A stretch of DNA of 64,000 nucleotides from Micrococcaceae bacterium Sec5.8 (GTDB lineage: Bacteria; Actinomycetota; Actinomycetes; Actinomycetales; Micrococcaceae): the NCBI GenBank assembly GCA_039636775.1, contig CP143429.1, forward strand, positions 3,286,001 to 3,350,000. The letters are read 5' to 3'. Both the position numbers and the translations under genes were made by a program. Numbering within the stretch: position 1 is the first letter of the stretch; every line of letters starts with the position of its first letter. Positions 23,511 through 31,442 of the stretch are shown here, in pieces. Below the pieces are notes generated by a model. The model was not told the origin of the DNA. It did not search any database and was given only the letters and a program-made list of their open reading frames with translations.

Positions 23511-24293
23511 CTACCGCGCGCTGAATGACCGGAGCTGTGACTGCATCTCCCAATACGAAGTGGCGGCCGGCACCTGCTTACCGTCGCGCAGGGCGTTAAC
23601 CACGTTCACCGCCGCGTCCACCGCGGCGCGGTAGGGCAGGGAGCCGGAACTCACCCGGCGGACCCCCAGCTCCCCCAGCTCGGCAACTGTCAGTGACGGA
23701 TGGGCCAGTACGTTCAGCGGCAGCCCAATGCCAGCGGCAATGCTTCGGATGTCCTCCGGTGCCGCAAGCCCGGGGACAAAGATCCCGTCCGCTCCGGCGT
23801 CGGCGTAAGCACGGGCGCGGAGCAGGACGGCGTCCACGGTGGCCTGCTCGCCGAACCAGATGTTGTCCACCCGGGCGTTGATGAATATTTCCGGGCTGCG
23901 GTGTTTTACAGCGGCGACCTTGTCAGCGAAAGCGTTCGGTTCCACCAGATGCCCGGCCGTACTGTCCTCCAGGTTGATCCCTGCTACGCCCAGGTTTGCC
24001 AGGTGGGCCACCAGTTCCGCGACCTCGGCGGGATCATCGGAGTAGCCGTCCTCGACGTCTGCCGTGATGTGAACAGGCAACCGGCACAGCTGCGCCGCGA
24101 CTGCGAGGGTGTCCGCCTTGCTGGACCGGCCGCCGTCAGGGAGGCCTGCACTTGCCGCGATGCCAAAACTGGTGGTGCCGATGGCCTGGTATCCTGCAGT
24201 GGCAAATGCCAGGGCGGATCCAAGGTCCCAGGCGTTGGGCAGCAGGAGCGGCGCCGCGGTGTGGTGAAGTTCCCGAAAAGTGGCCATTTCCAT
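23511..24293 (-). CDS. Isocitrate lyase/PEP mutase family protein
   Basis: A TIM-barrel C-C lyase of about 260 residues. Family elements are LLLPNAWDLGSALAFATAGYQAIGTTSFGIAASAG, the metal-site DVEDGYSDDPAEVAEL, INLEDS, FINARVDN and ADGIFVPGL. It lacks the KKCGH motif of true isocitrate lyase. It belongs to the group that includes 2-methylisocitrate lyase, oxaloacetate decarboxylase and phosphonopyruvate hydrolase, and the actual reaction cannot be deduced. Starts at 24326, 24299, 24293 or 24287 are possible; 24293 has the best-spaced purine-rich site. Confidence 0.82.
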   Translation of the reverse strand: MEMATFRELHHTAAPLLLPNAWDLGSALAFATAGYQAIGTTSFGIAASAGLPDGGRSSKADTLAVAAQLCRLPVHITADVEDGYSDDPAEVAELVAHLANLGVAGINLEDSTAGHLVEPNAFADKVAAVKHRSPEIFINARVDNIWFGEQATVDAVLLRARAYADAGADGIFVPGLAAPEDIRSIAAGIGLPLNVLAHPSLTVAELGELGVRRVSSGSLPYRAAVDAAVNVVNALRDGKQVPAATSYWEMQSQLRSFSAR

Positions 24294-24476
24294 TCCCATC
24301 CCTGCCAACCGACCAGGCGGATCCACGATCAGTTTATAGACGCGGGCCGCCGGCGCAATGAAACGTCAACGGATTACGCCAAGCCCCTGCGGATGAGCCG
24401 CCACGGGCCTTTCGGGTCCGGCCGCCGCGACCGCACCGTCTTGATGTGGTGGCCGCGGATGCGGGCTGCGCGCGGC

Positions 24477-25130
24477 TTAGGAGGCCGGCGCAGCCTTGCC
24501 GCGGTCATCCGGGATCATCGACCACATAGTGGCCATCCGCTCCGCCCCCTCGGGCACCTTGTCCGGCTCGGGCAGCTCATAGTCCCGGAGGAGGTCAAAG
24601 ATTCTCTCGTTGAGTTCCGCGCGCTGCTCCGGCGTCAGGTACAGCAGGTTGCTGGCCAGCATCATTGACGAGGGCACGTCCACATCCTCGCCGCGCCGGC
24701 GCCGTTCATCCTGCGTCTTGGCGTAGGCATTGACACGGCGGCGGAAAGCATCGAGCTCCAGGTCCAGCACGGCGAACTCTGGGCTCGCGGATCCCCCGCC
24801 AGAGTTGATGGTGAAGTCGGTGCCCGCCGCTTTCCAGCGGCGCTCCCGCGCGTCGCCGGCGGTGGCGGCCGGGGCCACAATGCCCCATTTCTGCAGCGCC
24901 CGCAGGTGGTAACTCATAGCGCTGGGGGTGAGGCCGGTCTGTGCGGCGAGCTCCGTGGCCGTCCGGCTCAGCTGTGTCGAATACAGCTCGGAAATGACTT
25001 CCAGCCTGGCCGCATGGGCCAGCGCCCGGATCGCCTTGGGGTCAGTTATTTCCACATTCTTTTCCGGGCGCTGCCGACGTTTCGGGGCCGGAGGAAGCTG
25101 CGACTCCGGCATCGGGGTTTCTGCATTCAC
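24477..25130 (-). CDS. ArsR-family helix-turn-helix regulator of the adjacent MFS gene
   Basis: 217 residues. The winged helix is at about 30-100: DPKAIRALAHAARLEVISELYSTQLSRTATELAAQTGLTPSAMSYHLRALQKWGIV, with recognition helix TPSAMSYHLRALQ. No Cys metal site is present. The C-terminal half is charged and helical (AFRRRVNAYAKTQDERRRRGED and LTPEQRAELNERIFDLL), probably for dimerisation. It is divergent from the MFS exporter gene with 84 bp between the start codons. Direct repeats AMCTATGAAA at 25161-25170 and 25211-25220 are candidate operators. Confidence 0.85.
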   Translation of the reverse strand: MNAETPMPESQLPPAPKRRQRPEKNVEITDPKAIRALAHAARLEVISELYSTQLSRTATELAAQTGLTPSAMSYHLRALQKWGIVAPAATAGDARERRWKAAGTDFTINSGGGSASPEFAVLDLELDAFRRRVNAYAKTQDERRRRGEDVDVPSSMMLASNLLYLTPEQRAELNERIFDLLRDYELPEPDKVPEGAERMATMWSMIPDDRGKAAPAS

Positions 25131-25177
25131 CTCATAAGTCTACCGAGCCGGAATTTATCCAACTATGAAAGAAATGC

Positions 25178-25207
25178 TTGACAAATACTCTGGTTCGGCG
25201 GTATTTT
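25178..25207 (+). promoter_or_regulatory. Promoter of the MFS gene
   Basis: TTGACA (25178-25183) and TATTTT (25202-25207) are 18 bases apart. The -10 ends seven bases before the ATG at 25215, so the mRNA is probably leaderless. Confidence 0.65.
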
Positions 25208-25214
25208 GCAACCT

Positions 25215-26672
25215 ATGAAACAGGCATTTCAGGATGCGCCTGGTGAAAACCATGCCGCGCTGCCGCTGAGGCGGAACCGGGACTTTCTCCTGGCCAGCGG
25301 CTCGCGCTTTATCGCCACAGCCGGCATGGGCGCCGTCATCATCAGCGTCATGCTTTACCTGCAGCGTGTTGCCGCGACGGGCCAGACCTCCATCGCGGGG
25401 CCATGGCTGGTGGCCGCCTACCTGTTTTGCTCGGCTCTCCCGCTGGTACTGCTGGCCCCGTGGGCCGGCCGTCTGGCCGATACCCGTGACTCCCGGACTT
25501 TGGCGGCGGGGTCATCCGTGCTGAGCGCCGCAGCTGTCGCCGGCATGGGGATCGGCTTGCAGGACTCCGAGAACCACCTTCTGGTGTTGTTCGCCATGAC
25601 TTTCCTGTTGGGCGCAGCCCAGGCCGTAGCGGGGCCCACCTGGCAGGCCCTCCTGCCCCGGATTGTGGGCGAGGAAGGGACGCCGCGGGCGCTGGGCACC
25701 ATGCAGGCAACCATCATGATTGCGGGCATGGTGGGCCCGGCAGCGGGCGGGCTGCTCAGCGGGTGGGGCGGTTATGCCCTGGTGTTTACCCTGGCCAGCA
25801 GCTGCTATGTGGCAATGGCCGCAGGTGCCTTGTTGATCCGGACCCGCCGCGGCTCCGCCGCCGACCGGGCAGGCAAAGAAAAACCTGCCCTGTGGGACGG
25901 TCTGCGCCTGATCCGTCGGGATGGCCTGGTCTGGGCGCTGGTTCTCGGCGCGCTGTTCTTCATCATGGTCGGCGAGGCAACGAATGTCCTGGAAGTGTTC
26001 CTCGCCCGCGACGAACTCGGTGCCACCGAAATGCAGTACGGCCTGGTGGCCGCCTCGTTTGGTCTCGGCATGGCGTCCGGAGCGGCTCTCGCCGCACGGA
26101 TCAGGACCCCGGCGGCCCGCCTGCGCATCCTCCTCCTTTCGATGGGCCTGACCTCGGCATTCCTAGGAATTATCGCCATGGTGCCCAGCATGGAGCTGTT
26201 GTTTGTGGTCTACACCGCCATGGGTGCCGCGTGCGGACTGCTGAACGCCTGTTTCGGAGCGATTGTGATTCTGCGGATCCCGGAAGACAGCCGGGGCCAG
26301 GCGATGGCCATCCTGGGCGGCCTGACCCGGGCCGTTTCCATTGGGGCCGTGGCGCTGGGCGGGCTTCTTGGTGCCCTGCTTCCCCTTCGGGCGAGCTTCC
26401 TGGCGGCCGGCGCCTGCGGAGTCCTGGCGGCCCTGGCGGTTACCGCGTATGTCCTGCCGCGTTATGGCAGCGAGGGGGCGGCAGGTCCCACCCCGGAGCC
26501 CCGCCAGCTGGCCGCTTCAGGCGGGCAGCAGGAAACCGTCGCGCACCAGATTCCCCACCTCGGCGAGGAGCCCGCTCCGGAAGGTCGCGGCGTCCCAGTC
26601 CTCGCCCCCGCCCAGCAACGCCTCGAGGGCACCGATGATCTGCCCGACGGACAGGTCGCCGTCGCACGCTGA
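25215..26672 (+). CDS. MFS transporter (probable drug exporter)
   Basis: A 485-residue, roughly 12-TM major facilitator. LLAPWAGRLADTRDSRTLAAGSS is the motif A region between TM2 and TM3, and TMQATIMIAGMVGPAAGGLLSGWGG resembles the drug:H+ antiporter motif C. An ArsR-type regulator is divergent, which fits an inducible efflux pump; the substrate is unknown. The ATG at 25215 is chosen over an upstream TTG at 25206 that lies in the -10 element. The C-terminal ~50 residues, after YVLPRYGSEG, are hydrophilic and overlap the convergent methyltransferase gene by 156 bp, so the natural stop has probably been lost or displaced. Confidence 0.87.
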   Translation: MKQAFQDAPGENHAALPLRRNRDFLLASGSRFIATAGMGAVIISVMLYLQRVAATGQTSIAGPWLVAAYLFCSALPLVLLAPWAGRLADTRDSRTLAAGSSVLSAAAVAGMGIGLQDSENHLLVLFAMTFLLGAAQAVAGPTWQALLPRIVGEEGTPRALGTMQATIMIAGMVGPAAGGLLSGWGGYALVFTLASSCYVAMAAGALLIRTRRGSAADRAGKEKPALWDGLRLIRRDGLVWALVLGALFFIMVGEATNVLEVFLARDELGATEMQYGLVAASFGLGMASGAALAARIRTPAARLRILLLSMGLTSAFLGIIAMVPSMELLFVVYTAMGAACGLLNACFGAIVILRIPEDSRGQAMAILGGLTRAVSIGAVALGGLLGALLPLRASFLAAGACGVLAALAVTAYVLPRYGSEGAAGPTPEPRQLAASGGQQETVAHQIPHLGEEPAPEGRGVPVLAPAQQRLEGTDDLPDGQVAVAR

Positions 26673-28151
26673 GACAAAGCCGGCCAGTTCCGTGCTGAGC
26701 AGGTTGGTGCGGCGGAAACCGCCGCCTTGGCGCAGGAGAATTACACCCGGATGCTCGGCGCCGGGGCGCTGGTGCCGCTCTTCCGTGACATCCTCGGCCA
26801 CCAGCAGGTGTTCGACCGCCAGATTGTGGCCGGCCAGCCAGTCGGCACGCTCCACCGCCGCACCGAGGTGCGGGCCGACCGGCTGTTCGATCGCGTAGGT
26901 GATCTGCTCAAAGCGCCCCAGCACAGGCTGCCCCGCGGCCGGCCGCCGCAGCCAGATCATTCCGAACCCGATGGCCTCGACGCCGCGGGATTCGAAATCG
27001 GCCAGATAGGCGGCGTAGGACGACTGGTAGAGCCGCCGGTCGCGGGCCTCCGAGGCGTCCTGCAGCCACGTTTCGGCGTATTGTGCCGGGCTGACCTGCT
27101 CACGCTGAATGAACCAGGCATCGGCATCCGGACTGGCCCAGCTTTGCGGGCGTTCTGCCCAGTCGGCCCCCACCGGAATCTCCCAGTTTCCCAAAAGCTG
27201 GGCCGTTCCGCCGGGGCTGAGCACGGAGGGGAGGTCCCGGACCAGTCCGGCAACGATGTCGTCGCCCGGCAGACCGCCGTCGCGGTAGGTGAACTGGCCG
27301 GCGGCGGCCTCCTCTGTGCTGCGCGGTGTGATCACAAACGGCGGGTTGGAGACCACCAGCTCAAAGTCCTCGCCTGCCACCGGATCCAGCAGCGAGCCTT
27401 GCCGCAGGCTCACCCGGGTTTCCAGGTCAGCCGGATCCAGATGCAGTTGACCGGCATTCAGCACCAGGTTGAACCGGGTAAATGCGAGTGCCCGCCGGGA
27501 GATGTCGGTAGCGGTCACGTGCTCGGCATGGTGCAGCAGGTGGAAGGTCTGGACGCCGCAGCCGGTCCCGAGATCCAGGGCACGGCCAACATGCCGGCGG
27601 GCTGTGACCTGCACCAGTGTGGTCGATGCCTGTCCGATGCCGAGCACATGGTCATGGCGCAACACGCCGGGGCGCTGGTGGGCGGCGAGGTCGCTGGCCA
27701 CCCAAAGCTCCGCGCCGCCGCTTTCGTCTGAGTCGTCGCCGGGGATCCCTTCCCAGCCGTACGGCCGCAGATCCACCTTCGCCTGGACCAGGCCCTCCGC
27801 GGAGGGCTCCGCGAGGCCCAGTTTCAGCAGGCCCGCCGTGCGGATGCCGGGGAGGGCCGCGTCGAGGTCCGCGGCGGCCTGCGGTTCGGCCAGCAGCCAG
27901 AAACGGACGACGACGGCGAGCGCCGCCGTCGTTGGGTCCCCGGAGCGGGCAGCTGCGGTGACGATCAGCGCGGGAACGAGCTGGTCGCGGCTGAGTGCAC
28001 CGTGCGCGGCCGGGCCCAGAAGACCAGCGACGCCGTCAACCGTGTAGCCGATGCGGCGCAGGTCCGCCGCAAGGGCGTCGAGCAGGTCCGGGAGGTCGCT
28101 GCGCGGGGCGTCGGGAGTGTTGCCGGCCGTGAAATGCGGGGAAAGAGTCAC
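26517..28151 (-). CDS. Class I SAM-dependent methyltransferase (DUF7059 N-terminal domain)
   Basis: 544 residues. An N-terminal helical domain of about 150 residues is of the DUF7059 type (LLDALAADLRRIGYTVDGVAGLLGP and AALAVVVRFWLLAE). A PrmC/HemK-like methyltransferase core follows: ALDLGTGCGVQTFHLLHHAEHVTATDISRRAL near 190-220 binds AdoMet, and LVVSNPPFVITPRS near 265-278 is the NPPF catalytic motif that positions an amide or amine. A C-terminal extension of about 180 residues completes the protein. The NPPF motif indicates N-methylation of protein Gln, nucleic acid base or a small molecule; the target is unknown. The gene is widespread in Micrococcaceae. Confidence 0.85.
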   Translation of the reverse strand: MTLSPHFTAGNTPDAPRSDLPDLLDALAADLRRIGYTVDGVAGLLGPAAHGALSRDQLVPALIVTAAARSGDPTTAALAVVVRFWLLAEPQAAADLDAALPGIRTAGLLKLGLAEPSAEGLVQAKVDLRPYGWEGIPGDDSDESGGAELWVASDLAAHQRPGVLRHDHVLGIGQASTTLVQVTARRHVGRALDLGTGCGVQTFHLLHHAEHVTATDISRRALAFTRFNLVLNAGQLHLDPADLETRVSLRQGSLLDPVAGEDFELVVSNPPFVITPRSTEEAAAGQFTYRDGGLPGDDIVAGLVRDLPSVLSPGGTAQLLGNWEIPVGADWAERPQSWASPDADAWFIQREQVSPAQYAETWLQDASEARDRRLYQSSYAAYLADFESRGVEAIGFGMIWLRRPAAGQPVLGRFEQITYAIEQPVGPHLGAAVERADWLAGHNLAVEHLLVAEDVTEERHQRPGAEHPGVILLRQGGGFRRTNLLSTELAGFVSACDGDLSVGQIIGALEALLGGGEDWDAATFRSGLLAEVGNLVRDGFLLPA

Positions 28152-28181
28152 CGGACAAGTTTAGTCCGCGCAGCGCTGGGC

Positions 28182-28749
28182 TTAGCGCTGCTTCGCCGCC
28201 TGGATCCGAAGGGCGGCCCGGACGAACGATGCCCCGCGATCCCGCCGTAGGTGGCAGTGAAGCGGGGATCGGCAACGCACATCCCGCCAGGGCCAGTGAG
28301 GTATGCCGTGACGTCACTGCCGCCGCCGGCGCACGCGTCTTTGCCCCAGCGCCCTTCCACCTCGTCCCGGTATTGGGTGTGGTCGAAGCCGTCGAAGATT
28401 TTCTCTGCCATGATCTCTCCTCCGGCTGTCATTGCCTCAAGGGTCCGCCGGACCGGGGCGATCTGACGGGCCACCCGCTGCTGTTCCTGCTCCAGCCAGG
28501 CAAGGTGGCCGCCGAGTGCCCCGTGGGCGTCGGCTCGGAGGCCAGGACCCCGGCAAGTCCCGGGAGACCGGGGCCGAGGTCCCGCAGCAGCAGGATGCGC
28601 TGCAACCGCACGAGGGCCGCCTGGTCGTAGAATCGGTAGCCGTTCCCGCCGGTCCGGCCGGGTTTGAGCAGTCCGATGGTGTCGTAGTGGCGCAGCGTGC
28701 GGCCGGTGGTCCCGGCGACTCCGGCGATCTGTTGCACGGACCATTCCAC
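28182..28749 (-). pseudogene. TipA-type MerR regulator, degraded (two frameshifts and an internal deletion)
   Basis: The intact N-terminus MEWSVQQIAGVAGTTGRTLRHYDTIG through LLKPG, NGYRFYDQAALVRLQRILLLRDLG is a MerR winged helix. After VLASE the frame is lost at 28528-28535, and the sequence resumes in another frame as DAHGALGGHLAWLEQEQQRVARQIAPVRRTLEAM. MAEKIFDGFDHTQYRDEVEGRWGKDA marks the start of the TipAS effector domain, but about 65 residues of that domain are then missing. CVADPRFTATYGG follows, and a second shift restores FVRAALRIQAAKQR and a stop at 28182-28184. TipA proteins sense thiopeptide-like drugs. This copy is almost certainly inactive, although the promoter upstream looks intact. 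Confidence 0.85.
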
Positions 28750-28799
28750 GTCGCTGCCTCTTCCCGGTCCGGCGCAGGCTAAGTCGCGCCGCTAACCCG

Positions 28800-28830
28800 A
28801 TGCTGGGGCTTGACGTTACGTCAAGGTCAA
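28800..28830 (-). promoter_or_regulatory. MerR-type promoter/operator of the tipA-like pseudogene
   Basis: On the minus strand TTGACC (28830-28825) and CAGCAT (28805-28800) are separated by 19 bases, the overlong spacer typical of MerR-controlled promoters. The spacer is nearly filled by the palindrome CTTGACGTTACGTCAAG at 28809-28825. Confidence 0.7.
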
Positions 28831-28886
28831 GGCGCCGGTGATGGCATCCCCCGCCGGACGGCGCAGCTTGTCGTAGCATGGGAGGT

Positions 28887-28958
28887 ATGCATCTGCAGCA
28901 GCGATTTATCAGCCCTCGGCCGCTTTCCGGCCGCACGGGCTTCCTGCCGCGCACGTAA
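28887..28958 (+). CDS. Candidate leader ORF (23 aa) upstream of the PheRS-like gene
   Basis: A 23-codon ORF beginning MHLQQRFISPRP and ending GFLPRT-stop, 78 bases upstream of the PheRS-like start. TAGCAT at 28874-28879 lies seven bases before its ATG, so it would be the first ORF on a leaderless transcript. It is Arg- and Pro-rich with two Phe codons. Two hairpins follow or overlap: CGGCCG arms at 28917-28922/28928-28933, and CAGCCGC/GCGGCTG arms at about 28962-28993. A regulatory leader peptide is an inference from this layout. Confidence 0.4.
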   Translation: MHLQQRFISPRPLSGRTGFLPRT

Positions 28959-29036
28959 TCGCAGCCGCCGGGGTCCGTCCGGTGCAGCGGCTGAGGGTGA
29001 AGTTCCCCTCCGCTCTCATACACAAAGGACCCCCTC

Positions 29037-30194
29037 GTGAAAAAGTATGTAACCCCCGCTGACCTGCAGGCTGCCCTGGCCATGCGTGATCTTTCCGATC
29101 CCGCGCAGGGCCCGCACGCGATGTCCCTGTTGCTGGCTGACATTACGGCGGCGCTGGATCGGCTGTGGGGCACCGGCGTCCAGACCCACCGGTCCAGTCC
29201 GCTCGTCGCGACCGCCGACAACTATGACCGGCTGGGCTATTCCCCCGACGACGTCACCAGGGACTCGCGCTATTCCCGCCACGTCAGCCCCACAGTGATG
29301 CTGCGGAGCCACACTTCAGCGGGCGTTCCTGCCTTGCTCGATTCGCTGCGCCTGGAATTGGGCCGTTACGACCGGCTGCACGCACTGCCCGGCCTGGTGT
29401 ACCGGCGGGACGCGATTGACAGAACCCATGTGGGCACCCCGCATCAGGTGGATCTCTGGCGGCTGAAAGCGCGCGGCCTGCTGGGTGCCGCCGATTTGGA
29501 GCAGATGATGTCGGCCGTCGTAGAGGCGGTCCTACCGGCAGCCGTTTACCCGGATGTTCAGTGGCGTGCGAGCCCGGCGGACCACAGCTACACGGACACG
29601 GGGCGGCAGGTCGACGTGCTGGTCACCCAGCCGGACGGTACCCGGAAATGGCTGGAACTGGCCGAATGCGGCCTCGTGGCCGCCCAGGTCCTTCGCGGCT
29701 CCGGACTCGACCCGCGGCGCTGGGCGGGCCTTGCCCTGGGACTCGGGCTGGACCGTGCCGTGATGCTGCGCAAGGGCATCCGGGACATCCGGCTCCTGCG
29801 CTCGGATCACCCCGGCGTCGTGGCCCAGCTGCGGGACCTTAACCCGTATCGGCCGGTGTCGGTGATGCCGGAGGTCCGGCGCGATTTGTCCCTCGTCCTT
29901 GAATCCCCGGCGGAGGCCGACGCCGAACTGCTGGGCGACCGTGCACGGACGGTCCTCGGGCCCGATGCAGAGCTGCTGGCCGCCCTGGAAATCCGGGCGG
30001 TGACCCCCGCGTCGGGGCTGCCGGCCGCCGCCGTCGAACGGCTCCGCCTCACCCCCGGCCAGGTTAATGTCCTGTTGCGGCTGGTACTGCAGCCACTGCA
30101 CCGGACCCTGACGGATGGGGAGGCCAACCTGCTGCGGGACCGCGTGTACCTCGCCCTGCACAGGGGGCCGGTGCAGGAGCTGGCTTCGGGGTAG
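29037..30194 (+). CDS. srmL: Single-chain phenylalanyl-tRNA synthetase-like protein (PheS-related ligase SrmL type)
   Basis: 385 residues joining a PheS-like class II catalytic core to a PheT-type anticodon-binding domain. Core motifs are VMLRSHTSAGVPALL (motif 2 entry), GLVYRRDAIDRTHVGTPHQVDLWRL, WLELAECGLVAAQVLRGSGLD, and ALGLGLDRAVMLRKGIRDIRLLRSD (motif 3). From about residue 280, PYRPVSVMPEVRRDLSLVL through the C-terminus fits the ferredoxin-like anticodon-binding fold. This resembles monomeric mitochondrial PheRS and the actinobacterial group called PheS-related mystery ligase SrmL; housekeeping pheST is not in the window. Whether it charges tRNA-Phe, another tRNA or a small molecule is unknown. 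Start GTG 29037 with AAAGGA upstream. Confidence 0.78.
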   Translation: MKKYVTPADLQAALAMRDLSDPAQGPHAMSLLLADITAALDRLWGTGVQTHRSSPLVATADNYDRLGYSPDDVTRDSRYSRHVSPTVMLRSHTSAGVPALLDSLRLELGRYDRLHALPGLVYRRDAIDRTHVGTPHQVDLWRLKARGLLGAADLEQMMSAVVEAVLPAAVYPDVQWRASPADHSYTDTGRQVDVLVTQPDGTRKWLELAECGLVAAQVLRGSGLDPRRWAGLALGLGLDRAVMLRKGIRDIRLLRSDHPGVVAQLRDLNPYRPVSVMPEVRRDLSLVLESPAEADAELLGDRARTVLGPDAELLAALEIRAVTPASGLPAAAVERLRLTPGQVNVLLRLVLQPLHRTLTDGEANLLRDRVYLALHRGPVQELASG

Positions 30195-30232
30195 GCGTCC
30201 CGGGGCCGGGCGCGGGACGGTAAGTTGGAAGC

Positions 30233-30721
30233 ATGTTCCTCCCCATTCCCGGCGCCCGTCCTTCCGGGCGCACTGCTTCCGGACGCACTGCTTTGGGTGT
30301 CCGCAGGGCAGCGCTCGGCGCGGCTGCCGCCGCCGTCATCGTCCTTGCCACAGCGGCGTGCACCCCCGTCCGTTCCGTCGAGTCCACCGATGTGCAGGAG
30401 TGGAAGGCCACAGCGCTTCCCTCGGCCGCCGGGATAGTGCTGGAGGACGCGGGAAAGATCCTCAACCGCGATCCTATCGTCAAGACCGCGGGCGGAATCG
30501 GTGCGGGCAGCTACCTGCTGACCGTGAGCTGCGATGGCGGCGGCAAAGCGTTCTTCGGGGTGTCCCTGGACGGCGCCACACTGGCAGAGGCGGGTGCGGC
30601 GTGCAACGGGAGCCGCGAGACGGCGCGCATCAAAGTCCCCGCAGCCGGGGCGTTGCAGGTCAGCACCTCCAGCGTTGACGCCCCGCTGGTTTACGCCTAC
30701 CAGCTCACGCCGGCCCAGTAA
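30233..30721 (+). CDS. Putative lipoprotein (162 aa)
   Basis: A basic N-terminus (about 30 residues) is followed by a hydrophobic stretch GAAAAAVIVLATAACTPVRS with the lipobox ATAAC, so residue Cys43 is the expected lipidated cysteine. The mature part contains WKATALPSAAGIVLEDAGKILN and GAGSYLLTVSCDGGGKAFFGVSLDG. It resembles the next gene in layout, with a Cys in the TVSCDG segment as in TLACRS of that protein. No function is assigned. TAAGTT sits six bases before the ATG at 30233, so the transcript may be leaderless. Confidence 0.72.
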   Translation: MFLPIPGARPSGRTASGRTALGVRRAALGAAAAAVIVLATAACTPVRSVESTDVQEWKATALPSAAGIVLEDAGKILNRDPIVKTAGGIGAGSYLLTVSCDGGGKAFFGVSLDGATLAEAGAACNGSRETARIKVPAAGALQVSTSSVDAPLVYAYQLTPAQ

Positions 30722-30838
30722 GCCCGATGCGCCCCCTGCCATTCGTTTCAGCGGGCCCGGGCACTGAAGCCGGAACAACCCTGCCGCAGGGACCGTCGGG
30801 CACTGGCGCGGCCACACCGGGAGGGTTAAAGTCGGGAC

Positions 30839-31378
30839 ATGCCCACCGTTCCGGCGTCAGGCGTGCCCCGGACCCGCACGGCCTGCGCCGTGGGGCTGCT
30901 CGCCGCCCTTTTGCTGGGGTCGGCCCTGGCCGGCTGCGCTTACGAATATGACGACGGGTCGTCCGGCGGAACGGCATCGGCCCCTGCTCCCGCAATGACA
31001 GATGCCGCCCTGCCGCAGGACCCCATGCTCAGCCGGCCCGTCACCGGAGCCGCACTGGACGCGTGGGCCGCACAGGCGCTTCCCGACGCCCCGGGGCAGG
31101 TGTTCCACAGCAATTACGGCACCCTCGCGGCCGCGGAGGAACACGAGGAAACCACAACGTATCTGCCCGCGGGCAGCTACGCGTTGACCCTGGCCTGCCG
31201 GAGCCCGCGGCGGGTCTCGTTCAGCATCGGCCACGACGACGTGGAACTGGTGGACCTGAACCTGCGGTGCGGGACTTCCCGGGTCAACGTCGTTTACCTG
31301 CCCGCCGACGTCGTGCTCCACATAATCGTCAGGACCAGAGCGGGCGCCAACTTCGCCTACCGGGTGAGCCGGATTTGA
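30839..31378 (+). CDS. Putative lipoprotein (179 aa), probable paralogue of the preceding gene
   Basis: The signal sequence LLAALLLGSALAGCAYEYDD has a textbook lipobox LAGC. The mature part shares the order found in the previous lipoprotein: ALDAWAAQALPDAPGQVF, then LPAGSYALTLACRSPRRVSFSIG, then a beta-rich end with a second Cys (NLRCGTS). Two distant tandem paralogues are likely. TAAAGT lies six bases before the ATG at 30839, again suggesting leaderless transcription independent of the upstream gene. Confidence 0.72.
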   Translation: MPTVPASGVPRTRTACAVGLLAALLLGSALAGCAYEYDDGSSGGTASAPAPAMTDAALPQDPMLSRPVTGAALDAWAAQALPDAPGQVFHSNYGTLAAAEEHEETTTYLPAGSYALTLACRSPRRVSFSIGHDDVELVDLNLRCGTSRVNVVYLPADVVLHIIVRTRAGANFAYRVSRI

Positions 31379-31442
31379 GCTCCCGGGGCAGTCGACCCGG
31401 CTCCTTCGGTCCCCGCAACGGTGCCGCCGGAACCCCAGGGCT

